From contig VWPU01002144.1 of assembly GCA_013398955.1 (NCBI GenBank), positions 1-64,000 of the forward strand: a DNA stretch of 64,000 bases, in the 5' to 3' direction. Each line of letters opens with the position of its first letter. The first letter of the stretch is position 1. Below are positions 1 to 12,200 of this stretch, in pieces. The notes under the pieces are model-generated. The model saw only the letters and a list, made by a program, of their open reading frames with translations. It was not told the origin of the DNA and did no database searches. The translations under genes and the position numbers were made by a program. This stretch comes from Callaeas wilsoni (taxonomy: Eukaryota > Chordata > Aves > Passeriformes > Callaeidae).

Positions 1-120
1 CCGCCGGGGCTCCGCGGGTGCTGCGGCTCGGCCGGGCTTGCTGCGAGCGCCGGCTGCCGCGGGGAAATCCGCCCTGCAGCTCTGGGCTTCTTCTCCTGGG
101 AAGCTGGCGGGCCCCACTGT
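1..120 (+). promoter_or_regulatory. TNFAIP3: GC/CpG-rich 5' edge: probable TNFAIP3 exon 1 or core promoter
   Basis: The first 120 bases are strikingly rich in C, G and CpG; the sequence then drops to AT-rich intron-like DNA. In TNFAIP3 the first exon is non-coding and lies in a CpG-rich promoter, and the first coding exon here begins 2.9 kb downstream, which fits. A near-consensus NF-kB half (GGGGAAATCC, 61-70) sits inside. The exon 1 splice donor cannot be chosen with confidence, and the main promoter NF-kB sites are probably to the left of the window. RNA 5' ends would settle this. Confidence 0.45.
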
Positions 121-2927
121 GTCCTTTCCACCTTGCATACCCAGCCTCCAGCAGAGCAGTAGGGCAGGGAACTGAGAAGGCGGAACACTTACTGTGTGTA
201 AACCAGTCTTGTGGGATTTAAAAGAGCCTCGGTCCTCACCTTCTGATTTCGTGAAGAATAGTACTGTATTTTGGTTTGTACCGAGCAAAGACCCAGGCAG
301 AAAAATCTATGGGGGCTTAAAAGGTATGAAGCATGTTTATTTTAGAAGTTTTAGCACTTCGTTGAGAAGTTTATTAATAGCTTTTTTCAGATGGAGGATA
401 GAAAATGAAAATAACTTTATGAGACCATTAGCAGATCTCAGAACAGTATTCAGCTTTCCCGAGCCCAGCATCCTCAGTATTACAAGTTTAGAAAGGATGC
501 TGTCTCTAATTATTGTTTACAGCTGTTACTTTCTGGGAATTCCTAGTCATTACTTGTCAGAAGGTTAAAGTAGCGTAGCACACAGCAAAGCACAGTAGAC
601 TGTAAACTAATATAACTGTAGCTCAGTTTTCTACTTTAAAATCTCCAGCTTAGATGGCTGTTGAGTTCTGTTTGTTTCATCACATTGATTTTGAAAATAA
701 GGGTTGCTTGGCTTTTGCCTTGATTGACATTTATGACTGTAAATAGCATAGGCAGTAATTTCCACGTGTGGAGGAGAGAAAATGCCTGTATCGAATAATG
801 TCGTTTCAGTGAGTGCTTCTGTAAACTCAGTACTTTTTGTTACTTAAAGCTGGAAATAACCATTTTAAGGGTTCATGCCTGTAGTGCTCAGTCATGTGAT
901 TAGTCTTCATTCGTGTAAAAAAATCCCATTGACTCAATGTTTCTACTAACATAAGTAAGGAATTCGTTATTTTGGTCATCTCAGAGCAAAGTAGAGCTGT
1001 GGTTATTATACAGATTAGTAAGGGGTTGTTTATATTTCCTTTTTAGAATCATTCATACATTTAAATACAGATTTACATAAATAGCATCTGTAAAACTATA
1101 TTGGTGAGGAGAGTGAATATGTGTTATTTTCATTTTAAGGCTGTATGCTGGTGGGGGAATGATGAGAATGTGCCATCTTTATTCCCTAAAGGAAAGCTTT
1201 TCCATATGTTGCAAGATTCGACAGCTCTGAGCACGGTCCCTGGTGCTCTTAGGGTGTGTGAATGACATCACCCTAAAGTAGGACTTCGTGGCATCGCCTG
1301 TTTCATCTGCCACTATTTAGGGCTTGTCAGGATGTCCACTGTATCTCTCCCATCAGCTGGTTTCTCGGAGAGATTATAGAGGTCAGCTCTTGGCACCTGA
1401 AGTTTGAGGTCTCCTCTCACCCTGAGAGCTTTTCGAAAGCTTTGGCTGGGCATTTGGAGGTGAATGTTGCCAATGGAAGTGTTTGGGTGAAGAGGAGAGA
1501 GCAACGGTTTCCCTTTGGGGAAGGAGGTGTTGAAGTCCTTCGGCCTCCATAGACCTGGGAATGCCTTCCCAATCAGTCTGTCAGACTGGAGTTTTTGTTC
1601 CTCTCTCTGTGCCTCCTGACTCCCATCTCCATGAGAAAACTTCCTAATAGTTGCATAAACAATTTTTAGTTGCTTCTTGTTTCACTGTACTTCATGTCCA
1701 GAGATTGATATACATGTATAGCTTGATACTTGTCTCTAGATTCGTAATCACAATGGTGGGTTCTCCTAATGTGATTAGCTGTACTCTCAACATTTTAGGC
1801 ATGCATACTGTTATTTGTCTTTATACAAACTTTGCTTTGTTTTTAAACAAAGCAAGAATGTTTGTGGACAGTGTGGAGAGTCTCTCCATGTAAAAACAGG
1901 TTATTGTTGTTATTGTTGTTCTTACTGTAGTGCACAGGGGTTTTGAGGGATGTGGTCTCTACATTTGGCTCTAACTAGCCACAAAGTTAGTGTCCTCTGA
2001 AAAAGTATTCCATAGAGTGTAGCAGGTTTGAGGTTATGGGTTTCTTTTTTTGTGTTTTTCCTGCTGTACCCCATGAGACCAGAGTTACTGAAGAAAGGGA
2101 TGCAGGGCAGTAAACATTACATGTCCTACTGTGGAAAGATATTGGGGGGTTTGAGCCAGATGGAAATGCTTTTTCAGCTCTGTTGACTTACCACTGAGTA
2201 ATAGTGGCACTGCAGTCTGCACCCCCACACATGGCACAAGCACCTCTGTGCTGTAGCTCTACCACTCACAAAATATAAAGAGCCTCAAGAAAAGTAACCT
2301 AAGTCTGTCCTCGAGTGGCAAATTCCTCATTTACCATATCTGGCCACTGTAAGTATGGGACCGATACTAGCACAGCTTGCAATTCTTTGGGCTCTTTTTG
2401 TAATTCTACTGACCATCACTGCTCAGAATGTATGGGCTGTGGAAATCTGAAATTGTCATTATCTGCTTTTTTGGCATGTTATCAAAACAACAGCTTGAAA
2501 TGTGCTGAAATTCAGCAAGTGCATATGGGATTAAACTGTCAATTAGTTAAGTTTCCAGGATAACTTTTCCTTCCCTTGATCTTGCCTTCTCTTATACTTA
2601 TTTTGCTTTAAATGCTTTTTTTGAAAGATGGTGCAGTTTCCTTAGTTATGGATAAATCCTCTTTAATATCACAATAAATTATATCAGCAAATGAATGGGA
2701 TAAGCTGACCAGTGTCTGTGTCTGAGTAATGCAGAAAAGTTAGTGAATATGAGCTTTAAAAAACATCGTCTATGAAAGGCTCAGTTGGACTGCATCCATT
2801 CTGTGCTTGTTTTAGGCGAGCATCCAGAATCTTGCCCTTGAAAGTGCCTTCTCAATCTCTGCAGAAGTGATAGCACTGTGATAGAAGGACACCAACATGC
2901 CAGTAAAAGGATCCTTTTTCATTTCAG
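121..2927 (+). other. TNFAIP3: TNFAIP3 intron 1 (non-coding)
   Basis: AT-rich sequence with no exon that I can support. The short open frames here have no recognisable similarity. It ends in a good acceptor (pyrimidine run, then TTTCAG at 2923-2927). A palindromic NF-kB-like 9-mer GGGAATTCC lies at 535-543. No CR1 or LTR copy is evident. Confidence 0.55.
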
Positions 2928-3240
2928 ATGTCTTCTAGAAACATGGCTGGCCAACACATCCTTCCTCAAGCTTTGTATCAGAGCAATATGCTGAAGGCTA
3001 TGAAGATCAGAGAGAGGACACCTGAGGATCTAGTCAGACCTCCCAGTGGAATAATTCACCACTTCAGGACTATGCACAGATACACCATAGAAATGTTCAG
3101 AATGTGCCAGTTTTGTCCCCAGTTTCGGGAAATGCTTCAGAAGTCCCTGACTGACCAGGCTACCCAGACTTCACTGGAGCGCCAGAGGAAGCTGAACTGG
3201 TGCAGGGAAGTTCGGAGACTTGTTCCTTTGAAGACTAATG
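2928..3240 (+). CDS. TNFAIP3: TNFAIP3 exon 2 (first coding exon)
   Basis: The acceptor AG is at 2926-2927 and the donor GTAAGT at 3241. It encodes residues 1-99 and the first base of G100, the first part of the OTU fold including D71, the equivalent of human D70 of the catalytic triad. The motif CQFCPQF and the run KLNWCREVR are hallmark A20 sequence. An in-frame ATG stands at the very first bases of the exon (2928), five codons before the start at 2943, so 15 nt at the left may be either 5' UTR or coding. Confidence 0.95.
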
Positions 3241-6200
3241 GTAAGTTATGAGCAGGTCTTTGCACTCACAGTAAAACAGGTCATACAAATGTAGCATCTT
3301 TATTAATAGCATCTGAGTTCACATTACTGAAACAGAAGCACATGGCTTTAAAAATGTGCTGCCTTTAAATCTTAGTTCTGTAAATTAAAATTCTTTCCAC
3401 ATGATGTACTGTCCTGAGGCTGTAGCAGACGCCTGCCTATACCAGAGTATGTGAATACTATGGAAATTTCACAGATATTTTCGTAATATCAATAACCTGT
3501 GGCACTTCAGAGTCAAGAACATGGCAGGGAAACTTGATTTGGAACCCATCACCTTCCCATGAATCTGACTGCTTCATGTCGGCTGCCTTGTCAGAAGCAC
3601 CAAACATCCTTTAATGCCAGGCAAGAGGAGCCTTCAGATGCTTTGAGTGACAGGGATGCATTCCCATGTATATTTAGCAGAAGCTAATATCCTTCCAGTA
3701 AGCCCTGCTATTGTAGCTGGCAGGAAAGGCTTGCTTGCTGATCCAGCTTTAACAACAGTGACAGCAATAGCACTCAGAACATGGAGCCTCTGGGAACCAG
3801 GCGCTGCCATCCCTGTGGTCGGCGCCTCACACTGGGGCTGTTCCCTCATCCTCAGCTGCCTTCCTGGGTTTGCCAGCTCTTGCCTTCCCTCAGGGCCCAC
3901 CAGTAACTCCCGTGTGTGACTGACACCCATCTTTGTGCAACACGAAGTTTGCAGTCCCCTTTTCTTTTAACAGTCACTGCTGGTTTCAAGACTTGGCTTT
4001 TGGGTTGCTTTGTGCGTGTATTGCATCAAGTGCTACAAATGAAAAGGCACAGCAGTAGTGTCAAGATTTCCTTAACAGATTACGTTTGTCCACAGTCTGG
4101 AGCAGAAAACCTTGGCACATGACTGTAAGAGTCACTGGGCATTTCACATTCGGTGGAGGAAAGATTCAGTAATGGCTATGACTTATGGTCACGCAGCTGC
4201 AAACTTGGACTCAGGATTCCTTACAGCACAGGTTGCCCCTAAGCAGGAAGAATAAACTGGGACGGTGAAGACTTCAAGAAGATGGAAAATACATATTCTT
4301 TGCTCAAGGAGCAGATCACAGCAGTTATAGAAACACTGGGTGTGGTGGACCTGCAGCCTTTTTGAAGTCCCTGTTGTGTTCTGTGTTTGCTTCTTTTCCT
4401 ATCTGCTTGTATACATGTTGCCCTTATCTTCCTAGTCCACATTGTTCGCTTTCCAAGGTCTGCCATATTTCTCAGTCTGATTGTACACAACTGTGTTGTA
4501 CAGAAGTCATAAAAATAGACCCACTGAGTAGATGTCACTGCTCAACCTAAAGCCTGATCCTGATGTGCATGTCTGTAACTTGTAGAGGCATTGACCTTCT
4601 GGAGGGCTTTTTGGGCCACCTCTGCATTGGTGTAAAATTCTCATGACTGCAGCTGGGGGTGTGCACAGAAGTCACGGAATCTTGAGCTTCGGAAGGACCA
4701 GAGTTGCAGCTAGGGCAGGCAGCGCTTTGCAGGTACTGGGCAGGTAATATCACTCCAAGGGCTGCATCTTAGAAACTTCACTCTAACAGATTTTCTAGGA
4801 AAGTGGACAATGTGCACAATTTTTGCCCGGGGCAAAGAGTAACAGTTTTAGAATCCCCCATCTCCTGTAAATACAAATCCTACAGGGGTTGACGCTGCCT
4901 GGACAGACCCTTGTTGGTGACCACATTACATTCAGTAACACTGACCTCTTTCTTTGTCTCATGACCATCGGCAGTGTTACACACAGGAGTAGTGTGGACT
5001 TGGATCCTACCCATGAGCAGGCGTACCAGTATATGAGATGCTGAAATATTAGGGCAGGTTGAGGGAAGGCAAAGCAAGGACTCGGTTTGTGGTCTCCCCA
5101 TACACTGAGCAGACGAAGAACTTGGCTTCAGTTTAGTGCTTCAGGGTCATTAAGTGCATGAGTAGGAGTGGCTTTGGAAACCTGTGGGTTATGCAGAGTA
5201 GTTGCATTGAAGGACCTTTGCAGGAGAAAGAAGGTAGATTGGACTGTAGGAGAGGATCTCTGAAAGAAGTGCAGAAGCCTGGGGAAGCCCTATGTTATCC
5301 CAGAAAACACCTTTTTTTTTTTTTCCCCTCCCATGTGGCATGAAAAATATTTTTTAAACATTTAGCTGCTTAGCCCATAGATGTGAGAGGAATGTGTTAG
5401 TTCTCTCAGTCAATAGTGGGCTTTCTTCAGAAAATTCTGGGTTTTTTTCTGATTAAGGTTGTAGTTGTTGAAAACAGAGAAAGTATCTCCTACAGGATCT
5501 TTTGATGGGTATTTTACCTAATATGTTTGTGAATCTGTGGAGTGGTGGGGTTTTCTTAATTAAAAAAGCTGTTTTGAATCACCACATATTTCTTTGCAGA
5601 CATCTGAATGGACGATAGAAGGAAAGCGGTAGGAGGTACAAAAATCGAAACTGTTTGGGTTTTTTCTTTTTTTTTTTAATTTAAAAATTCCAGCATCTAT
5701 TGGCTGTAGAGATTTCACTTGTATAATGAATTGGCATTCATTCCAGCTCGCCCAGCCACACCCCCTGGGAAAGTCCGAGGGAGGCTACGCTGCACCCGCA
5801 GAACAAAAAGTACAACTGTTGCTCAATTGCTAGTCAAACGGTGCGGGGGAATTCCAAGTGCTGTGTAAGGAATTTTGGGCAGTGCTTCTCAATAAAGAAC
5901 CGAAAGTGAGCTCTCAGAGAGAGAAAAAATTTAATCTTATCTTTGCTCTAGATTTTGCAAAGGGAAAATTTTAATGGGATTAATATGTCATCTTTCTTGG
6001 TCAGAAGGAAACCCAGTCAGTTTTTCTGTCTTCTTGTTTCCCTGATTTTTGAGCTCAGCCTGCAGAATTGAAGTAAGCTTTGCAAGACAGCCTTCAGAAA
6101 ACAGAAGGCAGTTGCAGGAACCTGATATGCACCAATCCCATAACAATTTATGAAGCATTGGGTAGATTTCAAATTATATCTTACTTGGGAACTGGAGTCT

Positions 6201-9200
6201 GTTGTAGGCTGTTCTCTGCCATTTCACAGAATAAGTAGCAAAAATGTTCACAAATGGTGTAATTGAACTCATAATGTGTGTGGCAAACTGGGTTTAATTC
6301 TCTTGTGGGAGCTCTTTGGGTGGGTTTGTTTGGGTTTTTTTTCACGTGAGAAAAATCTAGTAGCTTTGCCAGGGTTGATGTCTTCTATTCCAAGAATATT
6401 GCTGTGGTTTCTTAGCATTGGGTGAATCTGTTTACCACTGTAGTAAACATCAGACCTAGTTTTGCATCTGAGGACAGGACAGTAATGATTCCTGATGTCT
6501 CCCTTTCAGGGGAGACATCCCCTTTTGAAGAAGATGGCTAGAGATAGAATTTGAAACCCAGACATAGATGTATTTTTTGTCACGTCTTTTAATTAAGTCA
6601 GTTATCTCTTCTGAGTCTCAGTTTCCCCTCTGAAACTGCAGAATATCACAATCCTTCCTACCTGTAAAGAGGAATTTTTCAATGCAAGAAGATTGTGTAA
6701 ATGAAAATCAAATCACTGTTTTTCATTTACTTAGTTTTAATTTTGTGTTTTAAAAAACAGCCCTCTAAATAATATATGTAACAACCCAACACGCTATCAT
6801 TTCTGAGAGTAAGGCCAGAGGTGTTCCTATGATTGTATTACATAAATCATCTGCCATTCCCTTTCTGTCTCCTTTTTTGTGACAATTCCACCATCAAGCA
6901 CAGCCAAGTGCCAAGCAGTGCTCATCAGGGGATGTGAGGCTTGGTGTTACTATAATATTTTTTGAATGGTTTCCATTATTTCAACCCTACACCATTGGGC
7001 GTATATTTGTATAAACACTGATGAGGGAGATTTACATCATTCTTTGTACTTTTAAGATGACTTTGTTGTGTTTAAAAAGCTATTTCAGCTGTGTTTGACA
7101 TTCGTAGTTGACCCCAAAATTTAGTTTGTGATACCAGTCAAAGTTAAGTAAGATAGGTAAGGGGCATTGCTGAATGACAGCTTAACTTGGACTGGTACAT
7201 TGACAAAAGCAGTAGGGAGGAGAGTTGTTTCTTTCTGTCTCTGAACAGAGACTGTAACTGTGGTCTCCCTCTTTACAACACTTCTGTTTGAGGCTTAGAG
7301 AGAAGTGCACAGGAAATAAGCATATGTGCAGTGTAATTCTACTTCCCACAGGCTTGTGGCATTTTATTGAAGTAGTCATTTGAAAATAATGCACTCTTTC
7401 TTTTTTTGCAGGCGATGGAAATTGCCTTATGCATGCTGCATCGCAGTACATGTGGGGTATTGAAGATATTGACCTTGTCTTAAGAAAAACATTGTTTAGT
7501 GCTCTCAGGGAGATTGACACACGGAACTTCAAGCTCCGCTGGCAGCGGGAGGCTGTTAAATCCCAGGAGTTTGTAGAAACGGGACTTCATTATGACACCC
7601 GGGTAAGGCGGCCTGAGGGAATGGTGCTGTTTTCTGAGTGCTCGCCGGCATTGCCTTGCTGATTCTGTTTGCTTTTTGGCTTCACGGATTCCATCATTAA
7701 TGGAGAGCACAAATAGTCTTCCTTTGGAGGAAATGGGAAAATGTGATTATTTGAGCACTGCTGTGCTGCAGCTGGTTCCTGACCTCCATGTCTTTGAACC
7801 ATTGGTGACAGCTGTTTCTTTCCTCAGAACTGGGAGGAGGAGTGGGAATACCTCATTGAAATGACCTCCCCAGAAATATCTGGGGCTCGAAACAGGCTTC
7901 CTTATAATGCACTGGAAGAAATCCACATCTTCATCCTTGCTAACATCCTCAGAAGGCCAGTCATTGTCCTTGCAGGTGAGTTGCCTGGCCAGTCATCCCA
8001 CTGTGTTACTCTTGTGCTGTGTTAGTAATCTTAGTCAACAGCTGTTGTTTTCAGGTAGATGCATTCCAGAACACGCGGTTTTCAGTAGTTATTCTAAAAC
8101 TCCCAGCATACGTTTTCTCTTGCTTGTAGCACATACTTATTTGTGTTTTCTTTTTCTTCTTTATGCAGATAAAGTGGTTAGAAGTTTAGAGTCAGGCTCC
8201 AGTTTTGCTCCTCTGAATGTTGGTGGTGTTTACTTGCCTCTCCTGTGGCCAGCTGAAGAATGCTACAGATACCCAATTGTGCTTGGCTATGACAACATGC
8301 ATTTTACACCACTGGTGACTCTGAAGGACAGCGGCCCAGGTATTTTTCAAGTACCTTGTTTGGTATTTATGTTCCTTCTTCAAAACCATTGTGCTGATAA
8401 AGCATTTAAAATATGATCTGGTTTATGTTTGCATTTATAAAATTAAATAAATGTAAAAGATTCTTACGAAGTATATTCTTAAAATGTGAGCAGAAACAGC
8501 TTTGTCTGGGAATCTGAGTAGAAACTGAAGGTTACCTTCAAGATATTGGTTGAAAGTAGAGTGCAACTCACCTGCTTGCAGACTGGAATTAGTCAAAGGG
8601 TAGCCTCTGCTTTATTGTGTTCTGGCCTCCTTTCCACATCGTAAGAGAAGAAGCTTTGAAAGATGCAGTCTCACAGCAGGGTACCACTGCCTGGCAGGAA
8701 TAATGAAATATATGCTTTACCATTTTCAACGCATCTCTTCTGAGTGGACAGCAGTTCTCTAGGTTGAGGTTACAGCATCATCCCATGGAAAGGCATAACA
8801 AACAAAGATCTACAATGCTGCTCACATGGAGAAGATAGTTGATATGGGGACATTAAAACTACTGTGGGATTTGGCTAAGTTTGTGATGTAGGTATGTCTG
8901 CGACCTCTCTCAGTGGTACCATATAGAAACTGATTGCTCTGCCCAGCTGTTCTCTCTCTCAAAAATTTAGTGGTTATATCTCCATGGGTTGCAATTTATG
9001 GTTATTCCTAACTGGCTGGTTGTGTGGGTGTGTGAATATGTATATATATATGTGTGTGTGTTATTCCGTCTTGTTTCCCCACAGAAATCCGGGCTGTTCC
9101 TCTAGTCACAAGTGAACAAGGCAGATTTGAGGATTTGAATGTGCACTTTCTGACAGATGCAGAAGAGAGGGAGAAAGAGCAGCTGCTAAAAGACTACTTG

Positions 9201-12200
9201 ATAGTGATAGAAATTCCAGTGCAAGGCTGGGATCATGGTACAACTCATCTAATTAATGCTGCAAAGTGAGTGTCATTCCTGTTTCCTCAAAGTTACCTTG
9301 TTTACAGAGGTGGGACAAGCTGGGCAGCCCAGTGTGTTCTTTTGGTCGTTTCTTCCTTCCTAAGTGGCCCATGTGTTTACTACCTGAAATATAAAACATT
9401 GGCATTACTGTTGATAAATTTTGAAGTAGTATGAGCTGAGGCCAGTCTCAAATTTAAAGGCAAAAATGTATTCAGACTTAGCAAACCGAAACTAGCATTT
9501 TAGAAGAAAAAATCCATTTGATGAGTTTCACTGACGTTTGGATTACACAGGAGGGTGCGTGAAAAGTAGTTAAATGCAGGAACTAATTAGCCCAAGCTCT
9601 TGTGCTTTGTGTAAGGGCACATTGCATAATGGGCAGTTGGTGTAATTTTGACTGCCCTGGGGAAAGTACTTGGCAGTATTTTCTTAGCACAGATGCATCA
9701 AGACCCTGGGCTGTTGGCAGTAGGCAGGAAGCTGTGGCCAGTGGAGGAACCGGCATCTCTGCTCGTCCCTCTGATGGTTGAGCATCAGTGACATGCAGAG
9801 AGCAGCTGGCAACACCCATCAGCTTCTCATATGCAGTGGACACTGGCAGTGATGTCCAACAGTCCTCTCACAACTGACAGAGGGAAGTAACTCCCTGTAT
9901 CCTCTGTCTTTGCTTCCATTACCACATAGAAAGGAATCTATGCTGTTGACTAGTTCTGGTGTAGGGGCCTTGAAAATTGAAGTCCTTCTACCCAAAGGAT
10001 GTATGCACACGTAAAGGGTAGCACTTGAGCTTCCCTAGTTACACTGCCTAGATGTGTTCCAGAGTATTACCAGAAATGTTAGCTCCTCATCCTACCAACT
10101 GTGGCATGGTGAAGCGCCAGTGTAGGGTTTTCCCTGCAGCTGGAGGCAGAGTAAGGATGGTGTGATGGATGCTAGCATTACATACATCACACTGAAGCCT
10201 CACAGTTTGTTTGAAGAATTCTGCTTGTAGATACAGACCCAACAGGGCAGAACCAGGAGCAGATTTCATGATAAACTGTATCATTAAATGCTGAGCCCAC
10301 TGTAGGAAGGGCTTGTTCTTAGTGTGGGCTGATGAGGAAAGGGGTCTTCTACTCTGGCCTCTGCTCAGTTGAGTACTAGTCCTCAGAGAAATTCACCATT
10401 TGGGGGACTTTGTGCTTCTGAGAGATTACCCATATTCTTTGTGCAAACAGCTCTTAGACAGAAACCCCTTACCTAGCAAAGCCTTTTAAGAATACTTCTG
10501 TTTAGCATTGTCTCAGAACATTTATTTCAGATGTGAAAGTCTCCATCATTGAACACCTGCTTTTGAAATTATTTCCATTTACAGCAACAGTGTAACATCC
10601 CAAATCTTCTGTCTGAGTAGTATGGATGTGCATTAAATCTACATTTCCTTTCCGCGTTGCTTGTATTTGCTTCCACTCCCACCATCTGCTCTTTTCAGCC
10701 ACTGATGCAATCTTCCTTTTTTGGCTGTCAGGTTAGATGAAGGCAACCTACCCAAAGAAATAAACCTCGTGGAAGATTACTTTCAACTGGTACAGCATGA
10801 GTACAAGAAATGGCAGGAGAATGCTGAACCTGCTAGAAGAGAGACATGTTCCAGGAACAGACAGGAACTGTCACTTTCCCAGCTCTCCCTCTTACAGATG
10901 AAATGTGAAACGCCAAACTGCCCTTTCTACATGTCTGTGAACACCCAGCCCTACTGCCACGAATGCTTTGAGCAGAGGTCTCAAGGAAACAAAGGAAAAA
11001 AGCAGACCTCCAAAGCAGCACATGAGAAGCTGAAGGCAGCTGGGTCAGGCTCCTCCCGTGGGGATATTTGTGAACCTGGGGGATGGACATCTGAAGGGCC
11101 TGTAACAGAGCCTCGCTCTGCACCTCCAACGGCTCCGAGCCTTTTCCTGTACAGTGAAACCACAGCCATGAAGTGCAGGACCCCAGACTGCCCCTTTACA
11201 CTGAATGTGCAACACAATGGGCTGTGCGAACGCTGCTACAACTCCAGACAGCATGGTCCCTGCAACAACTTGGATGACCAGAGACACTTAGACTATGCCA
11301 CATGTAAAATGTGCCGTCAAAAGGCCAAGAGGACCTTCAATGGTATATGCAGCACTTGCTTCAAAAGGTCTACGGAGCAGTCCCCAAATGGAAGTTCCAC
11401 TTTCCTGCCCACCTGCCACCAGAGATCAACATCTGACCCGTCCCAGATCTCACAGATCCTCCACCAGCACTCCTGCCGTCAGGCTCCCAACAGCCATGGC
11501 ACGGAGCCCCTGCCACCAGCACTGCCTCCTGAGAACAGAGGAGGCAACCTCTGTAGGAAACCGGGTTGCAAGTTTTTTGGGACATCACAAAATGAGGGCT
11601 TTTGCACACTGTGTTTCTTTGAGTACAGGGAAAACCATGGTAAGTGGAGATGGAGTGAGCTTTGACACACTTTGGCTGCAGATCAGCCTCCTTGAATTGT
11701 GAAGTTCTGTGTGCACTGGGTGATAAAAGGGTAGGGGGTAATGAAAACAGTGTGAGGAGAAGGTGATGTTCTGTCTGTTATTATCCCATTGTCATGGTTT
11801 AACCCCAGCCAGCAACTAAGCCCCACACAGCCACTCGCTCGCTCTCCCACCAGTGGGCTCAGGTAGAGAATCGGAAGAGTAAAAGCTGGAGAACTCATGG
11901 GTTGAGATAAGGAGACTTAAATAGGAAAAGCAAAAACTGCGTACGCAAGCAAAGCAAGACAAAGAATTAATTTGTTGCTTGCCATGGGCAGGCAGGTGTT
12001 CGCCTCTGTCTTCTCCCAACCTCCCATGCACCCTTGCCAGCGGGGCACTATGAAAAGCAGAAAAGGCCTTGGCTCTGTGTAACTCCTGCTCAGCAATAAC
12101 AAAAACATCTCAATATTACCAACCTTGTGCTCAGCACAAATCCAAAACACAGCCCCATACCAGCCACTGTGAAGAAAATTAACTTTACACCAGCCAAAAC

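Noticed and set aside
7907..8416. 169-codon plus-strand frame spanning TNFAIP3 exons 4-5
   Set aside because: It is out of frame in exon 4, reads through intron 4, then uses exon 5 sequence; the spliced model explains it better.
10833..11287. Minus-strand frames opposite TNFAIP3 exon 7
   Set aside because: Shadows of the cysteine-rich plus-strand coding exon; no independent evidence.
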